From assembly GCF_000429485.1 (NCBI RefSeq), contig NZ_AUBY01000010.1:182971-246970 (forward strand): DNA of 64,000 bases. The letters run 5' to 3'. The translations under genes and the position numbers were made by a program. The notes under the pieces were generated by a model. It was not told where the DNA came from. It searched no databases and worked only from the letters and a program-made list of their open reading frames with translations. The DNA comes from Aliagarivorans marinus DSM 23064 (GTDB lineage: Bacteria > Pseudomonadota > Gammaproteobacteria > Enterobacterales > Celerinatantimonadaceae). Of this stretch, positions 22,150-31,390 are shown in pieces. Each line of letters opens with the position of its first letter. Positions within the stretch are counted from its first letter, which is position 1.

Positions 22150-23145
22150 ATGAACTTCTCTCAACTGCCCAAAATCGAACTTCACTGCCATCTCGACGGT
22201 AGTGTGCGCCCCCAAACAGTACTGGCATTGGCCAACGAGCAGGGAATCAAACTCCCTACAGAGCAACTCGATGCGCTAGCGGCGATGATGCAAGTGCCAG
22301 AGACTTGCAAAGACTTGGTGGAATACCTGAAGCGTTTCGACCTTCCCCTGCAAGTTATGCAGACCCAAGCGGGTTTATCACGAGTGGCCTACGAGCTGGC
22401 ACAAGATGCCGCGGCTGAGCAGGTCCGTTATATCGAAGTTCGTTTCGCACCCTTACTGCACCTGGAGCAAGGCCTGACAATGCAACAAGCTATTGCAGCA
22501 GTGCTGGAAGGTTTGAGCCAGGCCGAGCGTGATTTCGCGATCCATACCAACGTCATTATATGTGCCATGCGCAACGCACCATTGGAGACAGGTTTCGCAA
22601 CCTTAGAAGCGGGCAAACCCTTTATTGGTAAAGGCCTTGTCGCTTTTGACTTAGCAGGGCGCGAAGACTTGGGCTTTGCCAAGGATTACATCGAGCTGTG
22701 TCAGCAAGCGAAACAAGCAGGCTATCGCCTCACGGTGCACGCAGGGGAAACCGGCTATGCCCAAAACGTTATCGATGCCATTGAGCTACTCGGGGCAGAG
22801 CGAATTGGCCATGGCGTATTTGCCGTCGATGACGAACATGCCCTAGCGCTACTCAAAAAGCACAAGGTAGCAGTAGAGGTGTGTCCAACCAGTAACCTGC
22901 ACACAAAGGCTTTTCCATCGTTAAGTGCCCACCCGGTAGCAAGCTTTGTACGCCAAGGCTTGGAAGTAAACGTAAGCACCGATAACCGCACCGTTAGCAA
23001 CACCAACATGAGTATCGAGCTTACCCAGATCGATACCACCTTTGACTTAAGCGAGCAGGAGTATTCAGCGATCTACCGCGCCAGTGTAGCGGCGAGCTTT
23101 GCCAGCCAAGCGGTAAAGGATGAGCTACTTACGCTCCACCCCTAG
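22150..23145 (+). CDS. add: Adenosine deaminase
   Basis: 331 aa, normal length. It converts adenosine to inosine and deoxyadenosine to deoxyinosine in the cytoplasm. Zinc ligands and catalytic residues are visible: HCHLDGS (H12, H14), TVHAGET (His ligand and catalytic Glu), ERIGHG (His) and STDNRT (Asp ligand). An adenine riboswitch in its leader couples expression to adenine availability. Transcribed alone; it converges with the ubiI operon. Confidence 0.96.
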   Translation: MNFSQLPKIELHCHLDGSVRPQTVLALANEQGIKLPTEQLDALAAMMQVPETCKDLVEYLKRFDLPLQVMQTQAGLSRVAYELAQDAAAEQVRYIEVRFAPLLHLEQGLTMQQAIAAVLEGLSQAERDFAIHTNVIICAMRNAPLETGFATLEAGKPFIGKGLVAFDLAGREDLGFAKDYIELCQQAKQAGYRLTVHAGETGYAQNVIDAIELLGAERIGHGVFAVDDEHALALLKKHKVAVEVCPTSNLHTKAFPSLSAHPVASFVRQGLEVNVSTDNRTVSNTNMSIELTQIDTTFDLSEQEYSAIYRASVAASFASQAVKDELLTLHP

Positions 23146-23184
23146 GTCAAACAGCTAAGGCTTTGCTGACGCAGAATGCTTAGC

Positions 23185-24390
23185 TTAGGAGCGCGCCATA
23201 TCCGGCAGCTCTCCCGCCAATCCCAGTGCGTGCTTCATCACCTGCTGTTTAACCGGCGTGAGCTTGTCAAAGGCGCTCATGCCCAAACCCCGCAGCAGTT
23301 TAACTGGGGCGATGTCGTTGCCGAATAAGCGCTTGAAGCTCTCCATGGCGGCAATCATTTGGGTGGCTTCGGCCTTGCGCCAGCGCTCGAAGCTGCGTAG
23401 CTGTTGATAGTCGCCTATCGCCTTGCCCGCTTGCTTGAGTTCGATAAGCATTTGCGCCAGTGCCGCTGCATCCATAAAGCCGAGATTTACCCCCTGCCCC
23501 GCTAGTGGGTGAATGGTATGGGCGGCATCGCCAATCAGGGCGAAGCCGGGGCCAGCAAAATCGCGGGCATAGCGCATTCGTAGCGGGAAGCTGGCCAGCT
23601 CGCTTTGCCGTTCAACCATGCCTAAACGGGCATCGAAGGCAATGGTGATGGCTTTGTTGAAGGCCTGTGCGTCCATGGCTTGTAACTGCTCGGCGCGCTC
23701 AGGCGGCACTGACCAAACAATCGAGCACAGATGCGGGTCGCTCAGTGGCAGCAGCGCCAATGGGCCTTCGGGCGAGAAGACTTGGCGGGCACAGTGGTCA
23801 TGGGGCAGCTCGGTTCGCACGGTGCCGACGACTGCTGAATGCTGGTAGTCCCAAAAGGTAAGCGGTACATCCAGGTGCTGGCGCAGCCACGAGTTGGCAC
23901 CATCGGCGGCCACCAGTAGCTTGGCGCTGATGGCTTGGCCATTTTCAAAGCTCAGCCAGCTTTCGCTCTCGCCGCGATGCAGCTGGGCGATGGGTTGCTC
24001 GATCACCTGCAGGTTGTCCAGTAACTGTGCCTGTTGCCACAGTTGTTGGCGAATCAGGCCATTCTCGACGATATGGCCGATATGCGGCAGACACAGCTCC
24101 GAGGCCTGAAAGCGCACCTTAGCAAAGCTGTCGCGCTCCCATACCTGCATATCGTCATAGGCTGCGGCGCGGGTATCAACGATGCCCTGCCACGCGCCCA
24201 AACGGGTGAGAAAACGTTGGGAAGAGAGGCTAAGCGCGCTGACGCGCAGTTGGTGCTCGCCATCAAACTCTTGCGGCTGTGGCGGTTTGGCTTCGATAAG
24301 CGCCAGGCGCAGGTCGCTGTCTTTAAGCGCACACGCCAGGCTAAGCCCTACCATTCCACCGCCAACAATGGCTACATCTACGCTTTGCAT
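23185..24390 (-). CDS. ubiI: 2-octaprenylphenol hydroxylase, UbiI/VisC type
   Basis: 401 aa FAD monooxygenase of aerobic ubiquinone synthesis (C5 hydroxylation). It has the N-terminal dinucleotide motif VDVAIVGGGMVGLSLA, the internal VAADGANSWLRQ and the second FAD motif FALIGDAAHTIHPLAGQGVNLG. The order ygfB-pepP-ubiH-ubiI on one strand is that of Escherichia coli and supports UbiI over UbiF. The gap to ubiH is 45 bases. It is the last gene of the operon. Peripheral to the inner membrane. Confidence 0.93.
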   Translation of the reverse strand: MQSVDVAIVGGGMVGLSLACALKDSDLRLALIEAKPPQPQEFDGEHQLRVSALSLSSQRFLTRLGAWQGIVDTRAAAYDDMQVWERDSFAKVRFQASELCLPHIGHIVENGLIRQQLWQQAQLLDNLQVIEQPIAQLHRGESESWLSFENGQAISAKLLVAADGANSWLRQHLDVPLTFWDYQHSAVVGTVRTELPHDHCARQVFSPEGPLALLPLSDPHLCSIVWSVPPERAEQLQAMDAQAFNKAITIAFDARLGMVERQSELASFPLRMRYARDFAGPGFALIGDAAHTIHPLAGQGVNLGFMDAAALAQMLIELKQAGKAIGDYQQLRSFERWRKAEATQMIAAMESFKRLFGNDIAPVKLLRGLGMSAFDKLTPVKQQVMKHALGLAGELPDMARS

Positions 24391-24435
24391 GCTGCCTCTC
24401 CTAGTAATTGTTGATTATTCATAGTGATGCCGTAT

Positions 24436-25623
24436 TCACGCTAAGGGCTCAAACAGACCAAGGCTCTGCCTGACCAAAGGCACCTTCAAGCAATCGAGGT
24501 GCTGCATCGCCACCAGCCCGATATTGCGCGCCACGATTGAGAGCTTGTCTTTCGAGGCGAAGCCCGAGGCTAGCAGGCTGGTCATCAGCACGGTGCGTTG
24601 AATATCCTGCTCGCGGCCTTGCTGATAGGCGTGCAGCAGCGCGAAGCTGCCGGGATCTTGCTCGCTATCGGCGAGGAGCTTACACAGCGCCGCCACATCG
24701 CGCAGACCCAGGTTAAAACCCTGTCCGGCAATCGGGTGCAAGGTATGCGCGGCATTGCCCATCACTAGCATACGGTGGCTAAACAGCCGTGGGCTGTAGC
24801 GCAGCAGCAGCGGATAGCAGTGGCGCTGGCCAACCCGCAGCATGGCTCCGGCTTGCTCGCCCACTTGCGCTTGCAGGGCGCTGAGAAATTCGTGCTCTGG
24901 GCACTGCTGGTAGTAGTCAGCTTGCTCTGGGCTTAAGCTCCATACCAGCGACCAGCGCTGGCCGGTCATCGGCAGTAAGGCCAGCGGGCCGTCTTCGGTA
25001 AAGCGCTCAAAGGCGCGACCATTCGGCGCTTGCTCGCCTTCGATATTTGCGATAAGCGCCACCTTGCCAAAGTCGTGATGATGCTGAGTGAGATCGGCCC
25101 AGCCACGCACCTGAGAGTTACCGCCATCGGCGCCAACCAGCAGAGAGGCGCTGAGGCTTTCGCCACCTTCCAACTCCAGCTCCACCGAGTCATCGGTGCG
25201 CTCAAAGCTGCGGATGGCATTGGGGCAAAACAGGGTTACCTGCGGGCACTGGCTAAGCCTTTGGTGGAGTATCCGCCCGGCGTGTTCCAGCTCAATCACC
25301 TGACCAAGGCTGTCCAACAGGTAGTCATCGGGCAGCATATCAACCCGGCCGAGATGGCCTCGGTCAGAGACTTGGATATGCGAGATGGGGGCTGCAAAAC
25401 TGGCCAACTCATCCCACAGCTGGGCCTGCTTGAGCCAATTCACCGAGCCTGCCGACAGCGCAATCGCCCGGCCATCGAAGCCGGGGTGCTGACCAAAGTC
25501 CAGCGGCTGGGCTTCAATCAGTGCTAGCTTTAGCTTGGGGGCATAGTGGGCGAGGCCCAAGGCGAGCGATGCGCCAACCATGCCGCCACCCACGATTACG
25601 AGATCAAACTGCTGTCCGGTCAT
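24436..25623 (-). CDS. ubiH: 2-octaprenyl-6-methoxyphenol hydroxylase UbiH
   Basis: 395 aa FAD-dependent hydroxylase acting at C1 in ubiquinone synthesis. Motifs: DLVIVGGGMVGASLALGLA at the N-terminus, LVGADGGNSQVR in the middle, and MLVMGNAAHTLHPIAGQGFNLGLRDV, whose GNAAHTLHP wording is characteristic of UbiH. It is in the operon with pepP (16 bases upstream) and ubiI (45 bases downstream). Full length and no damaged motif. Confidence 0.94.
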   Translation of the reverse strand: MTGQQFDLVIVGGGMVGASLALGLAHYAPKLKLALIEAQPLDFGQHPGFDGRAIALSAGSVNWLKQAQLWDELASFAAPISHIQVSDRGHLGRVDMLPDDYLLDSLGQVIELEHAGRILHQRLSQCPQVTLFCPNAIRSFERTDDSVELELEGGESLSASLLVGADGGNSQVRGWADLTQHHHDFGKVALIANIEGEQAPNGRAFERFTEDGPLALLPMTGQRWSLVWSLSPEQADYYQQCPEHEFLSALQAQVGEQAGAMLRVGQRHCYPLLLRYSPRLFSHRMLVMGNAAHTLHPIAGQGFNLGLRDVAALCKLLADSEQDPGSFALLHAYQQGREQDIQRTVLMTSLLASGFASKDKLSIVARNIGLVAMQHLDCLKVPLVRQSLGLFEPLA

Positions 25624-25639
25624 CCCTTTCCTCGCTTGC

Positions 25640-26941
25640 TTACGCCTTGCTCGAATCGCTCATTAAGGCTTCGATTTCGCTGATCTCCTTGGGCACAGCC
25701 GCAGTGAGTACTTGGTTACCCGCCTCGGTAATCACGATATCGTCTTCGATGCGAATGCCAATGCCGCGATATTGTTCGGGCACGTCGGCATCCTCAGCGA
25801 TATACAAACCGGGCTCAACGGTAAGCGCCATCCCCGGCTCGAGGGTACGTGAGCGGTGGATATCGCGATAATCCCCCACATCGTGCACATCGATGCCGAG
25901 CCAGTGGCTCAGGCCGTGCATATAAAATGCTTTGTGGGCCTCTTCGCTGATCAGCTGCTCCAGTTCGCCTTCAACAATGCCCAGCGCTAGCAAGCCTTTG
26001 AGCATAATCTCAATCACCTGCTGCTGGGCTTGTTGGATAGAGGCACCGGGTTTGAGGGTATCCAGCGCAGCCAACTGAGCGTCCAGCACAATCTGGTACA
26101 ATTCGGCCTGCGGCTGGCTAAAGCGGCCGTTCACCGGGAAGGTACGGGTAATGTCGCCAGCATACATCTGGTACTCAGCACCAGCATCGATCAGTACCAG
26201 ATCGCCGTCTTGCAGCTCGGCCTCGTTCTCGGTGTAGTGCAGGATACAAGCATTGTCGCCGCCACCAACGATGGTGCCATAGGCCGGCGCGCGGCAGCCC
26301 GCCATAGCAAACTCATGGTGGATTTCCGCTTCTAGCTGATACTCCCACATCCCCGGGCGACAACTCTGCATGGCGCGCACATGGCCGCGGGCTGAAATCT
26401 CCCCGGCCTGGGCCATCAGTGCAACCTCTTGGTCTGACTTGAACAGGCGTAGCTCGTCGACAATCGGTCGCCAGTCTTCTAACTGGGCTGGCGCTTTCAG
26501 GCCCTGACGAATGCCTTGGCGGCAGGCTTCGATGGCGGCAAACAGCTGTTGGTCCATCTGTGGGTATCGGCCTTGAGCCAGATACACCTTGTCGGCGCCA
26601 CTTAGTAGCTTGGGCAGGTGCTCGGCCAGCTCTTCGATGGGCAGCGCTTCGTCGACCCCCAGCGCCTCTGGGGCGGCGTCTTGGCCTAAGCGGCGGCCGT
26701 GCCAGATCTCGGCCAGCTTGTCTTTACGGCGGTTGAACAGCACACTGCGCGGCTGCTCAGCGTTGATGAGCAACAACAGCGCGCCGGGCTCGGTAAAGCC
26801 GGTGAAGTAATAGAAATCGCTATCTTGACGATAGAGGTGCTCGGTATCGCGCGAGCGCACCTGTTCGGGTGCGCTGGAGAATACGGCAATGCTGTTGGGG
26901 CTCATAGCCGCCAACAGCGCTTCTCGATGTTGTTTAAACAC
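25640..26941 (-). CDS. pepP: Xaa-Pro aminopeptidase II
   Basis: 433 aa. N-terminal creatinase-like domain (about 1-170; YRQDSDFYYFTGFTEPGA) and C-terminal pita-bread metallopeptidase. The dinuclear metal site can be read from LVLIDAGAEYQMYAGDITRTFP (two Asp), MHGLSHWLGIDVHDVG (His), LTVEPGLYI (Glu) and GIGIRIEDDIVIT (Glu). It removes N-terminal residues preceding proline; cytoplasmic. Second gene of the ygfB-pepP-ubiH-ubiI operon, a conserved gammaproteobacterial arrangement. Confidence 0.96.
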   Translation of the reverse strand: MFKQHREALLAAMSPNSIAVFSSAPEQVRSRDTEHLYRQDSDFYYFTGFTEPGALLLLINAEQPRSVLFNRRKDKLAEIWHGRRLGQDAAPEALGVDEALPIEELAEHLPKLLSGADKVYLAQGRYPQMDQQLFAAIEACRQGIRQGLKAPAQLEDWRPIVDELRLFKSDQEVALMAQAGEISARGHVRAMQSCRPGMWEYQLEAEIHHEFAMAGCRAPAYGTIVGGGDNACILHYTENEAELQDGDLVLIDAGAEYQMYAGDITRTFPVNGRFSQPQAELYQIVLDAQLAALDTLKPGASIQQAQQQVIEIMLKGLLALGIVEGELEQLISEEAHKAFYMHGLSHWLGIDVHDVGDYRDIHRSRTLEPGMALTVEPGLYIAEDADVPEQYRGIGIRIEDDIVITEAGNQVLTAAVPKEISEIEALMSDSSKA

Positions 26942-27004
26942 GACGTCTCCTTGTGCGTAACAACTTGTCCGTTACTACTTGTGCGTAACAGTGGGTATTT
27001 AGGT

Positions 27005-27574
27005 TTAGTGCAGGGTAGGTTCTTCGCCGTCGCCGCTTTCCGGCTCGTTGAGGTGGGCAAAGATGGTTACCGCGCCAATTCGCACGTACTCCACCACCTG
27101 GAACAGGGCTTGTTCGTTGTCTTCTTCAGAGCCTTCTAGCTCGGGAGAGAGCTTGGAAATCTCGCTGAAGTCGTGGATCAACTCTTGTACGTCTTCGGCC
27201 AGCTTAGACAGATCGCTTTGCATCAAACCAAAACCGACCAAGAAGCTCTGTACCCACTGGGCAATCGCTTCGGCGCGCTCTTCCGGCGAGTAGTCATCGT
27301 CGGGCATCAGCAGCTGGAAGCTCAGCAGGCTGTCAGACAAGCCTTGGAAGGTAGCCAGATGCAGTTGCCCCATCTCGCGCTTCACATCCGCTGGCAGACC
27401 TTGGCCGTCGTTAATCATATCGTTGATATTGCTCAGCCATTCATCCTTGCTGGCCATGCCACCGGCGAACATGCCGGTAATCAAGCCGTGCACCTCTGAT
27501 GGGTTCACCATCAGTTCGTGTTTTTCCAGTAGTTCTTCAAAGTCGTCGAAATTGGGATAGGAATAGCTAGTCAC
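27005..27574 (-). CDS. ygfB: YgfB/UPF0149 family protein
   Basis: 189 aa. All-helical, acidic UPF0149 protein: starts SYPNFDDFEELLEKHELMVNPSEVHGLITGMF and contains YSPEERAEAIAQWVQSFLVGFG. In Pseudomonas this family acts as an antagonist of the AlpA regulator, but no general function is established. First gene of the ubiH operon; 63 bases precede pepP. Confidence 0.93.
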   Translation of the reverse strand: MTSYSYPNFDDFEELLEKHELMVNPSEVHGLITGMFAGGMASKDEWLSNINDMINDGQGLPADVKREMGQLHLATFQGLSDSLLSFQLLMPDDDYSPEERAEAIAQWVQSFLVGFGLMQSDLSKLAEDVQELIHDFSEISKLSPELEGSEEDNEQALFQVVEYVRIGAVTIFAHLNEPESGDGEEPTLH

Positions 27575-27635
27575 AGTATTTCTCTGGGGTGGTAAATTCC
27601 TTTAATCCTAACACCTTAGAAAGCCCGGATCATGT

Positions 27636-28250
27636 TTAGAACTGTGCACTCTCCAGCAGCAATTGCCGGCGCTCGCGCATCCGCTCCAGGTATTTCTCTC
27701 TAAACATCTGAATTAGCATACTTTCTTGCTGACGGATTAGGCGCTGATCGAGCTGATTATCCTTGTGAAACTGGAACGAAAAAATCGGATAGGGCGAGCG
27801 GTGGGAATGCACTACCCGATTGACTCGCGCACACACCTGAACACGTTGGGTGCCAGCCGCGGCCACCTCAATAAGGCTTTTGCCATCGAGAATCACATCG
27901 CGGGGAAAGTGCTCCAGGTATTTGGCCAAATCAGGGTTGAACACCAAGGTGCCGTGCATCACGTCGCCACGGGTCAGGAAGGCATCATCTTGGGTGCGCC
28001 ACTGGGTGCGCAGGCCGCCCTCGCTCACATCGAGAACCGGGAAGCAGTAATGGTTTACGTGCAGTGCAGGCATCAAATGCAGCCAGCGCAGGCCGCCTTC
28101 TTTCTCGAAGTTCGCCTGACCAATGCTGGTGCGCATGCGGGCGTTGATCATTTTTACCATGGAATGGATCAGCGCGGCCGGGTATTCCACCCGGTAAAAG
28201 CGCCGACGCTCCAAACCATTGGCGTCAGTTTTTATTATCGCGTCGCTCAA
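27636..28250 (-). CDS. PilZ-domain protein, candidate c-di-GMP receptor
   Basis: 204 aa. The N-terminal RRRFYRVEYPA supplies the RxxxR ligand motif, and LDVSEGGLRTQW supplies the D/NxSxxG motif of PilZ domains, here separated by about 60 residues (longer than usual, with an extra MVKMINARMRT helix between). A charged C-terminal helix (about 165-204) follows. Binding of c-di-GMP is therefore likely. It is divergent from zapA. Its target is unknown; the Lap adhesion system at the end of the window also responds to c-di-GMP, but no direct link is shown. Confidence 0.75.
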   Translation of the reverse strand: MSDAIIKTDANGLERRRFYRVEYPAALIHSMVKMINARMRTSIGQANFEKEGGLRWLHLMPALHVNHYCFPVLDVSEGGLRTQWRTQDDAFLTRGDVMHGTLVFNPDLAKYLEHFPRDVILDGKSLIEVAAAGTQRVQVCARVNRVVHSHRSPYPIFSFQFHKDNQLDQRLIRQQESMLIQMFREKYLERMRERRQLLLESAQF

Positions 28251-28466
28251 CGGTAGAATTCTCTGTATTAGGTCTATTTACCAGCGCGATAATGCGCATT
28301 GTGCGAATATATATCAATGCCTTAGCTACAAATCGCCCAGTAATTGCTCAGTTAATAATCAGGCTGTCGTTTTTTTATGTGGGCGTTCCGATCTGGCGGA
28401 TTCGGGTGTTGCAAGTTACCAAGGGGCGCTATATATTCTGCGGAAGTAGGCGGAGGCACACACACC

Positions 28467-28787
28467 ATGACTCAAGCAGTAGATATCAGCTTGTTAGGCA
28501 AGTCTTACAAGATTGCTTGCCCGGAAGGCGAAGAAGCAAAACTGCGCGCTGCGGCAGAAGAGTTTGGTGAACGTGTTGCATCGCTTAAGCAGAATACCAA
28601 GATTGCCAATCTGGAACATTTGGCAATTATGGCCGGTTTGAATCTGGCCTACGATTTGCGTGACGAGCAGGATAAAAACCAGCACTACGCAAATAACATG
28701 AATAAGCGAATCAAAGACTTGCAGGTCACGATTGAACGGGTGCTGATGGAGCAAAGCCAAGGCATCGACAACGACCCGCAACAGTAA
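28467..28787 (+). CDS. zapA: Cell division protein ZapA
   Basis: 106 aa from ATG 28467, which follows AGGCGGAGG; an upstream in-frame start at 28377 is not supported. The N-terminal half is the FtsZ-binding head (VDISLLGKSYKIACPEGEEAKLRAAA) and the C-terminal half a long coiled-coil (HLAIMAGLNLAYDL onward). It stabilises the FtsZ ring at midcell. It sits before the 6S RNA gene, as in most gammaproteobacteria. Confidence 0.95.
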   Translation: MTQAVDISLLGKSYKIACPEGEEAKLRAAAEEFGERVASLKQNTKIANLEHLAIMAGLNLAYDLRDEQDKNQHYANNMNKRIKDLQVTIERVLMEQSQGIDNDPQQ

Positions 28788-28833
28788 ATTCGCCAGCTCG
28801 CTAGCTAAGCAGTAGCGTGTGGGCTATACAGTT

Positions 28834-29014
28834 AGTTTCCTGGGGTGTTCGTGAGTTGATCACGTCCCTGAGCCGATACTCTTTTTTAAAGGACGGTTTT
28901 TCCCCGCTATTGAGCATGCTCAGCTCGACTGAGAAGCCTACGGCGACGGATTTATTGTCCGCCATGAACCTTCTGGTTCAGGCAAAAATCAACAACGGCA
29001 CCCTGGGTTCTATC
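28834..29014 (+). ncRNA. ssrS: 6S RNA (RNA polymerase-binding regulatory RNA)
   Basis: About 180 nt. Conserved 6S segments appear in order: TTCCTGGGGTGTTCG at the 5' end, GTCCCTGAGCCGATA, a large internal bubble, TTGAGCATGCTCAGCTCGACTGAGAAGCC (the central hairpin), and GGCACCCTGGG at the 3' end, which pairs with the 5' end. TATACA at 28825-28830 may be its -10. It sequesters sigma-70 holoenzyme in stationary phase. Ends are approximate. Confidence 0.9.
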
Positions 29015-29268
29015 CCTCTATCGAATTCCCAAAACATCATTCCTCACTCGAAACAGCTGCCATACTAAGCGGTCATACTACTAGCCGAGCCTAAACACGC
29101 CTGAAACTTCCAAAGTTCAATGCTTAAGCTGCGAATGCAAAACGAAACTTTTCAAATTTCAGCGGCTATTTAAGGAGCCGATCACGTATCTCAATACCGA
29201 TGCTGGCGCGCCGATTTGCTGTGATAGGATGTTGTTTTCTCAACCATTGCTTATGAGAAGTAGCAACC
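29015..29268. other. Gap between 6S RNA and the MATE gene
   Basis: About 250 bases with no gene recognised. The last 60 bases probably hold the promoter of the MATE gene (TTGCTGTGATAGGATG). Confidence 0.4.
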
Positions 29269-30648
29269 ATGGATCAAGGTAATCAGCACATTCTTCAAGG
29301 AAAGATCAGCAGCACCACCTTCAAGCTAGCCATGCCGGTGATCATCGGTCACCTGCTACTGCTGTGCTACAACATCGCCGACACCCTGTTTATCTCAATG
29401 ATCGACCGCGAGTCCACCGCGCTTATCAGTGGTGTGGGTTTGATCTTCCCGGTGTACTTCTTGTTTATCGCCATCTCGGTGGGCCTGTTCTCGGGCCTTG
29501 GCTCGGTGGTGTCGCGGGCCATTGGCGCCAAAGACAAAACCGTTCTCGAATCGGTTGCCAGCTCAGGGCTGGCCTTGGGGCTAGTGATTGCGCTGTCAGT
29601 GCTGGTCCTGTTCTACAGCTTTAGTCGCCCACTGATTGAGGCGCTGGCTGGCAGCGAGATGTCGCGCGATGCCATCACTTATGCCCATGATTACCTGCTG
29701 TTTATCATTCCCGGCTTCTGCCTGCTGGTGTTCAACAATGTGTTGCTGGGGATCTTACAGGGAGAGGGAAAACCGCAGTTCTACGGGATTGTGATGGCAC
29801 TGACCACGGTGCTCAACTTCGCCCTCGACCCGCTGTTTATCTTCACCTTGGGTATGGGTGTGGCCGGGGCCGCGTTGGCGTCTACCTTGTCGATACTCTG
29901 CGCCACCTTGCTGTTGGTCTATGTGTTTGTCAGCCAGCGCTCCAGCCTGCCAATCTGCTGGAATGTGCTCAGAGCTAAACTGCAGATTATCGGCCAGATA
30001 TTAGCCATTGCCGTGCCACAGATGCTGGCACTGATTATTCTGGCAGGCGGCTTTATCGCATTGAACAAGCTGGTGGGCTCTCTGAGTGAGCAGATGATGA
30101 ATGCCTGGGTAATCAGTGGGCGGGTCAATGAGTTGGTGCTGCTGATTGGCTACGGCATTGGCCAAGCCAGCCTGACCATGACGGGGCAAAACTATGGGGC
30201 AGGCCAGTGGCAGCGCCTGCAGCAAATCATGCGTACTAACCTGCTGAATACTCTGGTGCTGGCGCTGTGCTTTGTGCTGCTGCTGAATCTGGCGGCGCTT
30301 ATCCTGCTGCCGCTGTTTAGTGCAGTGTCCGAGGTAATTGTGGCTGCCCAATACCAGATCCGTTTCTTGTCGCTAGCCGGTGCAGCGGTCTGTATTGAGA
30401 TCGTCTGTGGCAATATCTTCCAGGGGATCGGCCGCCCCTTCCCCGGGCTGATACTGATCTTTGTGCGAATGGCCCTGATTGTGGTGCCGCTAAGCTACTG
30501 GCTGATTCAGTCGCTTGGCTATGGCATGGAGGCGCTTTTATGGGTGAGCCTACTGTCGAACTTGGCCTCGGCCTCCGCCGCTACCCTGTGGTGTCGCCAT
30601 ACCCTGCGCCGCTTGCCAATGCTTAGCGCCACACCAAGGACTGCCTAA
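29269..30648 (+). CDS. MATE family multidrug/metabolite efflux protein
   Basis: 459 aa with twelve predicted membrane helices in two repeats. First repeat: KLAMPVIIGHLLLLCYNIADTLFI. The GIGQASLTMTGQNYGAG block starts the second half of the substrate pathway. Family members export cationic drugs or flavin-like compounds against Na+ or H+. It stands between the 6S RNA gene and fau, which in most relatives are adjacent, so it appears to have been inserted in this lineage. Its stop TAA overlaps the fau ATG by one base, so the two are co-translated. Confidence 0.9.
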   Translation: MDQGNQHILQGKISSTTFKLAMPVIIGHLLLLCYNIADTLFISMIDRESTALISGVGLIFPVYFLFIAISVGLFSGLGSVVSRAIGAKDKTVLESVASSGLALGLVIALSVLVLFYSFSRPLIEALAGSEMSRDAITYAHDYLLFIIPGFCLLVFNNVLLGILQGEGKPQFYGIVMALTTVLNFALDPLFIFTLGMGVAGAALASTLSILCATLLLVYVFVSQRSSLPICWNVLRAKLQIIGQILAIAVPQMLALIILAGGFIALNKLVGSLSEQMMNAWVISGRVNELVLLIGYGIGQASLTMTGQNYGAGQWQRLQQIMRTNLLNTLVLALCFVLLLNLAALILLPLFSAVSEVIVAAQYQIRFLSLAGAAVCIEIVCGNIFQGIGRPFPGLILIFVRMALIVVPLSYWLIQSLGYGMEALLWVSLLSNLASASAATLWCRHTLRRLPMLSATPRTA

Positions 30649-31250
30649 TGACTCGCGAGAATCCCATCGATGACCAACACGAACGGGATGCCATCCGCAA
30701 GCAGATGCGCATTCGCCGCGAACGCCTAACCCGCCGCGAGCAGCAGGCTGCCAGCGCGGCGGTGTTTGAGCGCCTAAGCACAGACCCGGAGCTCAATGCC
30801 TGTGAGCATGTGGCGGTGTACTTGGCCTTTAACGGCGAGCTCTCCCTCACCCCGCTAATCCACTGGCTGTGGCAGCAGGGCAAGACGGTATCGGTGCCCT
30901 TGGTCGACCCCGACAAGCCCGGAGTGATGGTGTTCCAGCGCTTTTTGGCCGACTCCCCAACCCATACCAACCGCTACGGCATCGTCGAACCGCTGTTCGA
31001 CCGCTCAGTGGTCAGCAAGCTACCGGCTATTGAGCGGATCTACGCGCCGCTGGTTGCCTTCGACAGCAACGGGAATCGCCTCGGCATGGGCGGCGGTTAT
31101 TACGATAGGCTGCTGGCGACCATCCCCGACTACCCCGCGCGCACCATCGGCATCGCCCATGACTGCCAGTTCACCGAGTATGTGCCCAGCAAACGCTGGG
31201 ACAAGCCGCTAAAGCAGGTGGTGACGCCCAGTAAAGTCTGGTGTTGGTAA
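30648..31250 (+). CDS. fau: 5-formyltetrahydrofolate cyclo-ligase (YgfA)
   Basis: 200 aa. It converts 5-formyl-THF to 5,10-methenyl-THF with ATP. N-terminal basic helix (RKQMRIRRERLTRREQQ), then LVAFDSNGNRLGMGGGYYDR with the conserved nucleotide/folate loop, and IGIAHDCQF. The start overlaps the MATE stop (TAATG). Together with zapA and 6S RNA it makes up the usual zapA-ssrS-fau locus, here interrupted by the transporter. Confidence 0.94.
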   Translation: MTRENPIDDQHERDAIRKQMRIRRERLTRREQQAASAAVFERLSTDPELNACEHVAVYLAFNGELSLTPLIHWLWQQGKTVSVPLVDPDKPGVMVFQRFLADSPTHTNRYGIVEPLFDRSVVSKLPAIERIYAPLVAFDSNGNRLGMGGGYYDRLLATIPDYPARTIGIAHDCQFTEYVPSKRWDKPLKQVVTPSKVWCW

Positions 31251-31390
31251 GGCACTGTTTTCGATTTTTGAAGAGATTCTTGCGGTTTTTGCGGTGTTTC
31301 GCACAAGGCCTTGACCAATCCGATTTGTCTAAACAGGGCTGGATCGTTAAAATCCTCCGCAATGTGATTAGCCAATGAGCGAAAGGTAAG

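Noticed and set aside
28377..28466. N-terminal extension of zapA
   Set aside because: Extra residues have no family counterpart; ATG 28467 follows a strong ribosome binding site.
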